Assembly (NCBI GenBank): GCA_021798955.1
Contig: JAJZBK010000008.1
Span: forward strand, 1 to 64,000
Source: Actinomycetes bacterium
GTDB lineage: Bacteria > Actinomycetota > Acidimicrobiia > Acidimicrobiales > RAAP-2
Length of the DNA stretch: 64,000 nucleotides
Reading direction: 5' to 3'
Shown here: positions 52,197 through 60,431 of the stretch, piece after piece
Numbering within the stretch: position 1 is the stretch's first letter
Layout: every line of letters begins with the position of its first letter
Notes under the pieces: model-generated
Seen by the model: only the letters and a program-made list of their open reading frames with translations
What the model was told of the DNA's origin: nothing
Database searches by the model: none
Translations under genes and position numbers: made by a program

Positions 52197-52778
52197 ATGG
52201 ACTCGGAACCCGAGCGCGTCGGCCTCCGGCACGACCAGGTACAACCGGGCGGTCATGGCGAGCTCAATCGCCATGTCGCAGCCCTCGCCGCCGCGGCGGT
52301 GCTCTTCCTCATCCCGTGGATCGCCTACCTGTCCATCAGCCTCCCCCGACGGTACGACGCTCACCACTGGCGTCTCGTGTGGATCGGCTTCGACGTCTTC
52401 GAGATCCTGGCGCTCGCTCACGTCGCCCGCTCGGCATGGTCGCGGCGCCGAGTGACCTTGGTCAGCGCGTTGATCGTTGGCACCCTGCTGTTCAGTGACG
52501 CGTGGTTCGACGTCGTCACCTCGCTCGGGAACGCCGACGCATGGGTCAGCATCGCCACCGCTCTCGGTGCCGAGCTGCCGCTCTCCTTCTTCTTCTTCTG
52601 GATCGCCCGGCGCATCCTGGTCCGCACCGTCGCCGCGCTCCATGATGCGCAGGGAGCCACCGGGCCACGACCGCGCCTGCGAGACAGCAACCTGCTCACA
52701 CACTCGCTCCGGCGGCAGACCGCCGAGACCCTTCAGATGGACCTGCCCGACGACGATCAATCCGAAGACGCCGGCTAA
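52197..52778 (+). CDS. Four-helix integral membrane protein, unknown
   Basis: The 193-residue product has four predicted membrane helices (about 27-47, 62-80, 85-105, 120-140) and a polar C-terminal tail with DLPDDDQSEDAG. The loop PRRYDAHHWRLVWIGFDVFE is a recognisable element of a small actinobacterial membrane family without a known function. The ATG at 52197 lacks a strong ribosome site. It is divergent from aidB and convergent with the AIM24-like gene. Confidence 0.65.
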   Translation: MDSEPERVGLRHDQVQPGGHGELNRHVAALAAAAVLFLIPWIAYLSISLPRRYDAHHWRLVWIGFDVFEILALAHVARSAWSRRRVTLVSALIVGTLLFSDAWFDVVTSLGNADAWVSIATALGAELPLSFFFFWIARRILVRTVAALHDAQGATGPRPRLRDSNLLTHSLRRQTAETLQMDLPDDDQSEDAG

Positions 52779-52837
52779 GCGCCGGCCGGCAACGCCGGCC
52801 GTGAACGTCGTCCGCCGCACCGGGGCACCCTGGGGCG

Positions 52838-52878
52838 GTCAGACATTGCCCCCGAAGAGTCAGACACTGCCCCCGAAG
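52838..52878. repeat. 21-bp tandem duplication over a stop codon
   Basis: GTCAGACATTGCCCCCGAAG and GTCAGACACTGCCCCCGAAG lie side by side. The second copy encodes the last residues and stop of the AIM24-like gene (LFGGSV-stop on the minus strand), so the first copy is a spare coding end after the stop. Confidence 0.9.
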
Positions 52879-53633
52879 AGGTTGCCGAGCGCACCTCCGG
52901 CGAGCCCGCCGGCGAGGCCACCCGACACGGCTCCGGTGGCCGCCTGGGAACTCCCGAGGTAGGGAGCGAGCGCTCCGGCGAGGATCGGCAGCGGCATGCT
53001 CTGGAGCCACACCGTGCCCGGACCGCTGAGGGCGACAAGGTGGTAGCCGTCTCCTCCGAAGAGCTTGTTGGCGATACCGGGGACAGTCGTGACCTCGAAG
53101 GACACCGACTCGCCGAACACGCCGACGTGGCCAGGGTGCACGAGCAAGGTCTGGCCAACGGCGAGCTCGTAGGTGACGATCTCGCCGGCCAGCTCGACCC
53201 AGGCGGTCCCTTCGCCCTCGAGGCGCTCGAGCACGAACCCCTCGCCGCCCCACAGTCCGCCTGAGAACGACTGCTGGAAGCCGACCGACGGAACGACGCC
53301 GGCGGTGGCACACAACCAGCCGTGCCGGTGGACGAAGTAGCCCGAGCCGGCGGCGATCTCGACCGGGAAGATCCGCCCCGGCAACTTCGCCGCGAACGCC
53401 ACCATCCCCTGGCCCTGGGTGGCTCGGTACCGGGTGAGCAACAGCCCGCCACCGCCAGCCACCCGCTTTAGCGTCGCCCGGAGCCCGTGGGCGTTTCCTG
53501 CTCCCGTCGTCTGCGACATCTGGACGGAAGGGGTCATCCACGACAGCTCGCCGTGGGTCGATACCACCTCCTCACCGGTGTCGAGCTGGACCTCGAGCAC
53601 CGGTGCCGTCGTGCCCTTCACCTCTGCCTGCAT
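52860..53633 (-). CDS. TIGR00266/AIM24-like protein
   Basis: The 257-residue beta-rich protein resembles the AIM24 family, whose mitochondrial member affects inner membrane structure; bacterial roles are unknown. It begins MQAEVKGTTAPVLEVQLDTGE and carries GELSWMTPSVQMSQTT, GSGYFVHRHGW and WGGEGFVLERLEGEGTAWVE. The C-terminus is a Gly/Ala/Leu-rich stretch (AVSGGLAGGLAGGALG). The ATG at 53633 with GGGGGA upstream is the start that fits. A 21-bp duplication lies across its stop codon. Confidence 0.8.
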   Translation of the reverse strand: MQAEVKGTTAPVLEVQLDTGEEVVSTHGELSWMTPSVQMSQTTGAGNAHGLRATLKRVAGGGGLLLTRYRATQGQGMVAFAAKLPGRIFPVEIAAGSGYFVHRHGWLCATAGVVPSVGFQQSFSGGLWGGEGFVLERLEGEGTAWVELAGEIVTYELAVGQTLLVHPGHVGVFGESVSFEVTTVPGIANKLFGGDGYHLVALSGPGTVWLQSMPLPILAGALAPYLGSSQAATGAVSGGLAGGLAGGALGNLFGGSV

Positions 53634-53810
53634 CGGATCCCCCCATTGAGAAGCCCTCCACGGACCAACGCTCCCTGTTCGTACTCGACGGGTGGCTCGC
53701 CTGCACGCCGGAACCGGAGGTGGCCCCTTCGCCTGGCCCGGGTCCTTCCGTCGCCTACCGGTCCGCCGCGGTGCGGACCGAGCCGCAGCCGGCCCGGCGG
53801 AGCGGTCCCC

Positions 53811-53897
53811 GCCGCTCAAGCCTGGGCGATGACCTCCCCGCCGCTCAAGCCTGGGCGATGACCTCCCCGCCGCTCAAGCCTGGGCGATGACCTCCTC
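53811..53897. repeat. 29-bp tandem repeat, three copies, covering a gene 3' end
   Basis: Three 29-bp units starting GCCGCTCAAGCCTGGGCGAT run 53811-53839, 53840-53868 and 53869-53897. The last copy contains the final codons and stop of the luciferase-like gene (EEVIAQA-stop on the minus strand). The other two copies lie beyond the stop. Confidence 0.95.
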
Positions 53898-54743
53898 GCC
53901 GTAGCGGGCGAGCGACGACTCCGTGTCGGCGACAAAGCGGAAGGCGGGCACCACGACCCGGGTGACACCGAGGGCGGCCAGGGCGGCCACCTCGTCGAGG
54001 GCCCCGGGGCCGAAGCACCCGTCCCCGGCGGCGGTCAGCTCGATGGCCTCCGGATCGCGCCCGGCGCGTCGAGCGGTCTCCCGCGCCAGGGAGAACAGCG
54101 CAGCAAGCCGGTCGTGGCTGCCCTGTGCCGGGAAGAAGCCGTCCCCAAGCCGCCCGGCGCGTCGGGCGGCCACCTCGGAGTGCCCACCGATGTGCACCGG
54201 GATGGTGCCGGCAATCGGCTGTGGCCGCGAGAAGCACTCGGTGAACGACGTGAAGGGCCCGTGGTAGGTCGCCCGGTCTTGGCTCCAGAGGGCCCGCAAG
54301 GCTCCGATGTGGTCGTCGGTGCGTGCCCCCCGTTCGGCAAAGGGGACCCCGACGGCGGCGAACTCCTCCTCGAGCCACCCCACGCCGACGCCGAGAAGCA
54401 CCCGCCCCCTCGAGAGCACGTCGAGGGTGGCGAGCTCCTTCGCCACCACCACAGGCTGACGCTGGGGGAGGATCAGCACGCCCGTCCCGAGCCGGATCGT
54501 GGACGTAGCACCGGCAACGTAGGCCAGCCACACCAGCGGGTCCGGGATCGGGGCGTCGTCTCCTCCGGGCATCCGGCCGGACCGGCTGTAGGGATACGTC
54601 GAGCGGTAGCCGGCTGGCACGACGACGTGCTCGACGGTCCACAGCGACTCGAACCCCGCCGCTTCGGCGGCGCGAGCGAAGGAGACAGCAGCCTCGGGCT
54701 CGACGAAGGGGCCGGTGTTGGCGAAGGCGATGGCGAAGTCCAC
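53874..54743 (-). CDS. LLM class F420-dependent oxidoreductase
   Basis: The 289-residue luciferase-like protein has VEHVVVPAGYRSTYPYSRSGRMPGGDD and STIRLGTGVLILPQRQPVVVAKELATLD, typical of F420-dependent members of the TIGR03619 kind, and GVGVGWLEEEF in the barrel. The start is a GTG at 54743. Its 3' end lies inside a 29-bp triple repeat. It is divergent from an M20 amidohydrolase, with a 219-bp gap between them. The substrate is unknown. Confidence 0.87.
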   Translation of the reverse strand: MDFAIAFANTGPFVEPEAAVSFARAAEAAGFESLWTVEHVVVPAGYRSTYPYSRSGRMPGGDDAPIPDPLVWLAYVAGATSTIRLGTGVLILPQRQPVVVAKELATLDVLSRGRVLLGVGVGWLEEEFAAVGVPFAERGARTDDHIGALRALWSQDRATYHGPFTSFTECFSRPQPIAGTIPVHIGGHSEVAARRAGRLGDGFFPAQGSHDRLAALFSLARETARRAGRDPEAIELTAAGDGCFGPGALDEVAALAALGVTRVVVPAFRFVADTESSLARYGEEVIAQA

Positions 54744-54962
54744 AGCAGCGCTCCTCGGGTCGTTCGGGCCGCCGGTCGGCCGTGCCGGACCACCACCCGA
54801 GGGTACCCCGGAGCAGCAAACGAGAGCCGGTAGGGCTGGCGAGCGTTACGACCCAACCGTTCGGGCACCGGCTCGACCTCGGGATCGGCTCGATCGCACC
54901 CGGCACCCTCTACGCTGGTGCGGACAACTGCGAGGCCGTGCAGCCGGCAGAGGGGGGCCACG

Positions 54963-56165
54963 ATGACCGGAGCAGCAGAGGGCTTGGGCGACGAGGCTGC
55001 CGTTCTCCTCGACGACACGATCACGTTGCGTCGCGAGCTGCATCGCCACCCCGAGCTGGGGCTCGACCTCCCCCGCACCCAACAGGTCATCCTCGGTGCG
55101 CTGGAGGGACTCCCGCTCTCCGTGTCGACGGGGACGTCGACGACCTCCGTGATCGCCACACTGGAGGGCGGCGAGCCCGGCCCGACCACGTTGCTGCGTG
55201 CCGACATGGACGCGCTGCCGATGACCGAGGACACCGGTCTTCCCTTCGCCTCGGAAGTGCCCGGGGCGATGCATGCCTGCGGTCACGACGCGCACGTCGC
55301 CATGCTGGTCGGCGCGGCTCGGTTACTGAGCCGCCGGCAGTCCGCGCTGCCGGGTCGGGTCGTGCTCATGTTCCAACCAGGGGAAGAGGGCTACGCCGGT
55401 GCCTCGGCCATGCTCGACGACGGGCTTCTCGACGAAGTAGGACCGGTCGAACGTGCCTTCGCCATCCACGTCACCCCGCTCGCTCCTTCGGGGTGGGTCG
55501 CCTCCAAGCCCGGGGCCTTCATGGCGTCGGCCGATGCCTTCCGGCTGGTAGTGACCGGCCAGGGTGGGCACGCGTCGATGCCGCACGACGCCGTTGATCC
55601 CGTACCCGTCGCGTGCGAGATCGTCACTGCCCTCCAGGCCATGGTGACCCGCCGGATCGCCGTGTCAGACCCGGCGGTCCTGACCGTGGCGAGCATCCAT
55701 GCCGGGACGACCGACAACGTGATCCCCGAGTCCGCCGAACTGCTCGGCACCGTACGCGCCCTTTCCGAGGGCAGCCGAGCTGCCACCCTCGAGGGCCTCG
55801 AGCGGGTGGCCGGCCACGTCGCCGCCGCCCATCTCTGTGAGGCGACCATCACGGCGATCCCGCCCGGCTACCCGGTCACGGTCAACGACGCCGTCGCCCT
55901 CGAGGAGGTCCTCGGCATCGCCGAGGACCTACTAGGAGCGGACCATGTGGTCCGGATGCCCACAGCCGTGATGGGAGCCGAGGACTGGTCGTTCGTCCTC
56001 CAACGCGTCCCCGGCTCCATGGTCCTCCTCGGTATGGCACCCCCGGGGGTGGCCCACCCGGCCCCCAACCACTCCAACCGCATGGTGCTCGACGAGGCCG
56101 CCCTGGCAACTGGGGTCGCCCTGCACGCCGCCGTCGCTCTGCGTACCGCCGACGCCCTGGCCTGA
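54963..56165 (+). CDS. M20-family amidohydrolase
   Basis: The 400-residue enzyme belongs to the aminoacylase/hippurate-hydrolase branch of M20. Visible: LRRELHRHPELGLDLPRT at the start, LRADMDALPM, MHACGHDAHVAMLVGAA (metal-binding His and Cys), FQPGEEG with the catalytic Glu, and a GHASMPH dimer segment. The conserved cysteine of MHACGHD marks the amidohydrolase class. It cleaves N-acyl amino acids or related amides. ATG at 54963 follows AGAGGGGGG. A 20-bp direct repeat follows its stop. Confidence 0.9.
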   Translation: MTGAAEGLGDEAAVLLDDTITLRRELHRHPELGLDLPRTQQVILGALEGLPLSVSTGTSTTSVIATLEGGEPGPTTLLRADMDALPMTEDTGLPFASEVPGAMHACGHDAHVAMLVGAARLLSRRQSALPGRVVLMFQPGEEGYAGASAMLDDGLLDEVGPVERAFAIHVTPLAPSGWVASKPGAFMASADAFRLVVTGQGGHASMPHDAVDPVPVACEIVTALQAMVTRRIAVSDPAVLTVASIHAGTTDNVIPESAELLGTVRALSEGSRAATLEGLERVAGHVAAAHLCEATITAIPPGYPVTVNDAVALEEVLGIAEDLLGADHVVRMPTAVMGAEDWSFVLQRVPGSMVLLGMAPPGVAHPAPNHSNRMVLDEAALATGVALHAAVALRTADALA

Positions 56166-56220
56166 CCGCCAGCCGGTCCACGGACAGGCCGCCAGCCCGC
56201 CCGCCAGCCGGTCCACGGAC
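56166..56220. repeat. 20-bp direct repeat immediately after a stop codon
   Basis: CCGCCAGCCGGTCCACGGAC occurs at 56166-56185 and 56201-56220, separated by 15 bp that resemble part of the unit. The first copy begins at the base after the amidohydrolase stop. Confidence 0.92.
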
Positions 56221-56280
56221 GGGCCGGCCGGGTCCGTCAGGTTGTCGCTCCTCCCCACGTCCCGCTAGCGTTTCTGCATC

Positions 56281-57363
56281 GTGTCGCTCGCTCGGTACCG
56301 ACCGACGACTGCGACGAGCGCCGGCCGGCCATATCGGTTCGTGTCGGCTCTGCTCGTCTCCGGCCTCCTCGCCGTCAGTGCGGTGGTGGCGGGCCCCGCG
56401 GCGCGCGCCGGCGCCGATCCCGTCTCCTCGTTGCGCCAGCAGGCCGCCGTGCTGGCCCGGCAGCTCGTCCTCGAGCAGCTTCAGGTTGGTGTGGCCCAGC
56501 AGCAGGTGTCGGTGGCCTCCCAACGTCTGGCGCAGGACGCGGCGTCCATCGCCCACCTCGACGCCGCCTTGGCCTCCGACCGCCAACAGGTGGCGTCCGC
56601 CACGGCGGCGGTGCGGGCCCAGGCCCTCGACGACTACATGGGCGGCGGCGCGGCCTCGAGCGAGACCTTGGCGCTCGTGCTCTCCGGTGGCGGCCAGGCC
56701 CAGCAGGACTTCGCCGAGTACCAGTCGATCGCCGTCGGCAATGTCGCCGTCTCGCTCGACCGCCTCCACCTCGCCGAGACAAGCCTGGCCTCCCAGCGAG
56801 CCGCGCTCCGCAGCGTCGAAGCCAACGACCAGGCAGCACTGGACGCCCGCACCAGCGCCCTCGAGCAGGCCACGACGACCGCGTCGGCCCTCGCCGCCTC
56901 CCAGGCAGAGGTCACCGGTCGGCTCGCCGCGGCGGTAGCGCAGCAGCAGGCCGCCCAACGAGCCGCGGCCCAGATCGCCGTGCAGGCGGCGGAGCGACGC
57001 GCTGCGGCCGGGACCGCGGCCCCGACGGGCGCCGCCGCAGGTCCACCGGCTGGCCCGGCGCCCGCCGGTCCGTCAGGCCCGGCCGGGGTCAACCTCTCCG
57101 ATCCCCTGCTCAACCTCTTCCTGCAGTGCGTCGTGCGCGTCGAGTCCGGCGGCAACTACGGCGCCGTGTCGCCCAACGGGCTCTACATGGGGGCCTTCCA
57201 GTTCAGCCAGCCGACGTGGAACGCCGCCGCCTTGGCCGCCGGTCTCCCCGGCTTGGTGGGCGTCCCCCCCAACACGGCATCGAAGGCCGCCCAGGACACC
57301 CTCGCCGTCACCTTGTTCTCGCTCGACGGCCAGCAACCCTGGGTCGACGGCTGCCGTACCTGA
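56281..57363 (+). CDS. Secreted coiled-coil protein with transglycosylase-like domain
   Basis: The 360-residue product has a signal peptide (FVSALLVSGLLAVSAVVAGPA), a long coiled coil (about 50-240) rich in Gln, Ala and Ser, a Pro/Ala/Gly linker, and a C-terminal domain with VVRVESGGNYGAVSPNGLYMGAFQFSQPTW. That last segment fits a lysozyme-like transglycosylase or resuscitation-promoting-factor fold, with the Glu of VESGG as candidate catalytic residue. A coiled coil before a wall hydrolase is the architecture of division-linked hydrolases. The start is a GTG at 56281. It is a single gene. Confidence 0.8.
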   Translation: MSLARYRPTTATSAGRPYRFVSALLVSGLLAVSAVVAGPAARAGADPVSSLRQQAAVLARQLVLEQLQVGVAQQQVSVASQRLAQDAASIAHLDAALASDRQQVASATAAVRAQALDDYMGGGAASSETLALVLSGGGQAQQDFAEYQSIAVGNVAVSLDRLHLAETSLASQRAALRSVEANDQAALDARTSALEQATTTASALAASQAEVTGRLAAAVAQQQAAQRAAAQIAVQAAERRAAAGTAAPTGAAAGPPAGPAPAGPSGPAGVNLSDPLLNLFLQCVVRVESGGNYGAVSPNGLYMGAFQFSQPTWNAAALAAGLPGLVGVPPNTASKAAQDTLAVTLFSLDGQQPWVDGCRT

Positions 57364-57548
57364 GCGGCGCCAGGGCCCGGTGGAGCCAGCCTGCTGGCAG
57401 CGTGCCACCCTCTTCACCCGGATGAGCGCCCCTGGCTCAGCGGGAGGCGCCCCCGGCTGGACCAGGGGATGGGGGCGAGCGGTCACCTCCCGGGCGGTCA
57501 CCCAACGACGGCTGGCGATCGTGCTCGCCCCCGGGCGAAGCTACGGGG

Positions 57549-58829
57549 GTGCCTGACCTCGCTGCCGTCGACCCCTTCGTCGTGATGGCCAAGCCGGTCG
57601 GTGCGACGTGCAACCTCGACTGCACCTACTGCTACTACCTGCCCACCGAGGGACGCGTCCCGTCGGCACCCGGCAGGATGGCCCCCGAAGTGCTCGAGGC
57701 CTACGTCACGGCCATGGTCGCTGCCGCGCCCGGTCCGGAGATCCACTTCGTGTGGCACGGCGGCGAGCCCACGCTGGCCGGCATCGACTTCTACCGCCGG
57801 GTGGTCGACCTGCAGCGTGCCGTCACGCCGGACGGGCGCCGGTGCGTCAACAGCATCCAGACCAACGGGACGCTCCTCGACGACCGGTGGGCGGCCTTTT
57901 TGGCCGAGGAGCACTTCGCCGTCGGGCTCTCCCTCGACGGACCGGCAGTGCTGCACGACGCCACCCGTCCCGACCGACGGCGCCACCCCACCCACGAGCG
58001 CGCCCTTCGCGGCCTCGCCGCGCTCCGCACCTACGGCATCGAGCCGGACGTCCTCTGCACGGTGAACGCCACTACTGCCACCGCCCCACTTGACGTCTAC
58101 CGCTTCTTCCTCGACCAGCACGTGCGCTGGGTGCAGTTCCTGCCGGTCGTCCAGCGTGCTGCCGACGGAGGCCTGTCGCGACAGAGCGTGACCGCAGAGG
58201 CGCTTGGGACCTTCCTCACCACCATCTTCGACGAATGGGTCCGGCACGACGTCGCCTCGATCGGGGTGCAGACCTTCCTCGAGCCGATCCTCCCCCTGAA
58301 CGGTCGCCACCCGACGTTGTGCACCGTGTCCGAGACGTGCGGGCGGGCCCTTGCCCTCGAACGCGACGGGTCGCTCTACGCCTGCGACCACTTCGTCGAC
58401 CTCGACCATCGCCTGGGCGACGTGCGGACGGACGACCTCGCCGGCCTGGTCGACGGACCGACCCAGACCTCCTTCGGAGCAGCCAAGCGCGACGGGCTCA
58501 CGGCCACGTGCCAGTCCTGTCCCGTGCTCGTGCTCTGCCGCGGTGGTTGCCCGAAGGACCGCTTCGGGACGTCGTTGGAGGGTGAGGGCGGCCACAACGT
58601 CCTCTGCGCCGGGTACCTGGCCTTCTTCACCCACGCCCGTCCGCTCCTCGAACGGCTCGCCGCCTTGGCCCGCCGTGGTCGCCCCCTGGCCGGGATCGTC
58701 GACGAGCTCCGCGTCGAGGAGGCCGATGCCGAGGCCCCCTGGCGCACCAGCGGCCGCAACGACCCGTGCCCGTGCGGCAGCGGTCGGAAGTACAAGCACT
58801 GCTGCCTGGGTGCACACCGGCGGCGGTGA
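57549..58829 (+). CDS. Radical SAM maturase (anSME-like) with C-terminal SEC-C motif
   Basis: The 426-residue protein carries the radical SAM site CNLDCTYCYY near residue 20, the GGEPTLAG segment, and a SPASM region with several cysteines (ETCGRAL, CDHFVD, CQSCPVLVLCRGGCPKD), as in anaerobic sulfatase-maturating enzymes. Such enzymes convert a Cys or Ser of a sulfatase to formylglycine. The last 25 residues add a SEC-C zinc motif, NDPCPCGSGRKYKHCC, which is not part of classical maturases. No sulfatase is in the window. The GTG at 57549 is the start giving a typical N-terminus. Confidence 0.88.
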   Translation: MPDLAAVDPFVVMAKPVGATCNLDCTYCYYLPTEGRVPSAPGRMAPEVLEAYVTAMVAAAPGPEIHFVWHGGEPTLAGIDFYRRVVDLQRAVTPDGRRCVNSIQTNGTLLDDRWAAFLAEEHFAVGLSLDGPAVLHDATRPDRRRHPTHERALRGLAALRTYGIEPDVLCTVNATTATAPLDVYRFFLDQHVRWVQFLPVVQRAADGGLSRQSVTAEALGTFLTTIFDEWVRHDVASIGVQTFLEPILPLNGRHPTLCTVSETCGRALALERDGSLYACDHFVDLDHRLGDVRTDDLAGLVDGPTQTSFGAAKRDGLTATCQSCPVLVLCRGGCPKDRFGTSLEGEGGHNVLCAGYLAFFTHARPLLERLAALARRGRPLAGIVDELRVEEADAEAPWRTSGRNDPCPCGSGRKYKHCCLGAHRRR

Positions 58830-58845
58830 GCCCGCCCCTTCCGGC

Positions 58846-60093
58846 TCAGCCCGGGCCAGCCGGGAGCCCTCGGGCGAGCTGGTGACGCCCGACCAGCACG
58901 GCCCCGGCTGCGCCGAACGCCGCCGCGGTCATCACCAGCCATGCCACGTCGTAGGAGGCATGGTCGAGGACCTGCCCCACGACCACCGGCCCGAGCACAC
59001 CACCGAGCCGCCCGCCGACGTCGGTGAACCCGGTGGCCTTGGCCGGCGCGTGCAGGTGCGCGCGCACCACGGCCAGGTTGAAGCGAGCGTTCCACCCCCA
59101 ACCGGCTCCTGCCGCTGCGATGGCGGCGGCGGCGAACAACCACCGCACGTGCCCCGCCGACGCTACGGCGACGAGCAGGTAGCCGATCCCGCCAGCCGTC
59201 AACATGGCGGCCACCACCGGAAAGTGGCCCTCGTCGCGCCGGTCGGCGTGGACCCCCATGGCGATCCGCGTGACCACGGCGACTGCGCCCACCGCCGCCA
59301 CCAGGTAGCCGGCCCCCGCCCGACTGAAGCCGTCGTGCACGGCGCCGATGGCCAGAAAGGCCACGAACCCGCTCACCGCGAACATGCCGAGCGCCATGCC
59401 GACCGCCAGCGCCATGAGCGGCGCCACCCGGACCGGCTCGACGCGGCGCTCCCGACGGGCCTGACGCCGTTCGGCGATGGTGGACAGCGAGGCCGGGACG
59501 ACCACGCTCGCCACCAGTGCCAGTACGCCCGCCATGACGAACGCCCACCGCCACCCGATGGTGAGGGCGACGAAGGGCACGGCCAGGCCGCCGAGGAGCG
59601 GGGCCAGGGGGACGGCAGCCTGGTTGATGCCGAAGGCGCGGCCCTGGCTGCTGGCGGGCACACGTCGGGCCAGGAACAGGTACGTGGCCGGCATGATCGC
59701 GCCACTGGCGATCCCGGTCAGGCACAACAGGACGGCGAGCACCGACCACGACCGGGCCACCGTGGCGATGAGGACCAACAGCACGCCCTCTGCAGCAGAC
59801 GCCACCCGCATGACGCGGCCGCCGCCGACCCGTTCGGTGAGGCGGCTGAGCGGGATCGAGCTGACCGCCGCACCGAAGTAGTAGCCACCGGCGGCGATTC
59901 CGAGAGCACTGGCGCCGAAGGAGAGCGAGCGGTCGATCTCGACGGACAGTGCCCCGAGGACGTAGACAGGCAGGGACGAGCCGAGCGTGACCAGGACGGC
60001 GGCAAGGACGGCATGCCAGGTCGGCACGGACCCGACCGGGACCGCTCCCTCGGCGTCCACGTGACGCCTTGACGAGGCAGGTCGGCTGGTCAC
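58846..60093 (-). CDS. MFS transporter
   Basis: The 415-residue protein has about 12 membrane helices and the MFS loop SRLTERVGGGRVMR between helices 2 and 3, plus GRAFGINQAAVPLAPLLGGL in the fourth to fifth helix region. It moves a small solute by proton coupling. The GTG start overlaps the stop of the VOC gene (GTGA), so it is the last gene of the minus-strand operon from 64 kb down. Position suggests it transports the substrate or product of that pathway. Confidence 0.88.
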   Translation of the reverse strand: MTSRPASSRRHVDAEGAVPVGSVPTWHAVLAAVLVTLGSSLPVYVLGALSVEIDRSLSFGASALGIAAGGYYFGAAVSSIPLSRLTERVGGGRVMRVASAAEGVLLVLIATVARSWSVLAVLLCLTGIASGAIMPATYLFLARRVPASSQGRAFGINQAAVPLAPLLGGLAVPFVALTIGWRWAFVMAGVLALVASVVVPASLSTIAERRQARRERRVEPVRVAPLMALAVGMALGMFAVSGFVAFLAIGAVHDGFSRAGAGYLVAAVGAVAVVTRIAMGVHADRRDEGHFPVVAAMLTAGGIGYLLVAVASAGHVRWLFAAAAIAAAGAGWGWNARFNLAVVRAHLHAPAKATGFTDVGGRLGGVLGPVVVGQVLDHASYDVAWLVMTAAAFGAAGAVLVGRHQLARGLPAGPG

Positions 60094-60431
60094 GGACCAG
60101 CGTCCACCAGCTCCACCACCAAGCCCGGACTGAGCGACCACCACAACGGGCCGCGCTCGAGCTGGCGACAGCCCCATCGCGCCAACGCCCCACCCGCCTC
60201 GGACGGGTCGGCGACCGCGATGGCGACGTGGGCGAGCGCGCCGCCGGTCGGCGGCTCCTCGCGGCACTCGATCAGCTGGATCCCTCCCTCGAGCCATACC
60301 TGGTGCGGCTCGCCGGGCTCGTCGGCCTCCAGCGTCATCCCGAACACCTGCTCGAAGAGGGCGACGTGCCAGTCCAGCCGGCACACACAGAGCGCCACGT
60401 GGTCGACTCGGCTTGCTCGGCCCCCGCTCAC
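60090..60431 (-). CDS. VOC family protein
   Basis: The 113-residue protein has a VOC fold: DHVALCVCRLDWHVALFEQVFGM at the start and ALAHVAIAVADP in the second half, with WLEGGIQLIEC between. The short length equals a single domain that must dimerise. Possible activities include epimerase or glyoxalase-like. It overlaps its neighbours at both ends with GTGA junctions, which fixes both boundaries and shows that it is part of the operon. Confidence 0.8.
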   Translation of the reverse strand: MSGGRASRVDHVALCVCRLDWHVALFEQVFGMTLEADEPGEPHQVWLEGGIQLIECREEPPTGGALAHVAIAVADPSEAGGALARWGCRQLERGPLWWSLSPGLVVELVDAGP

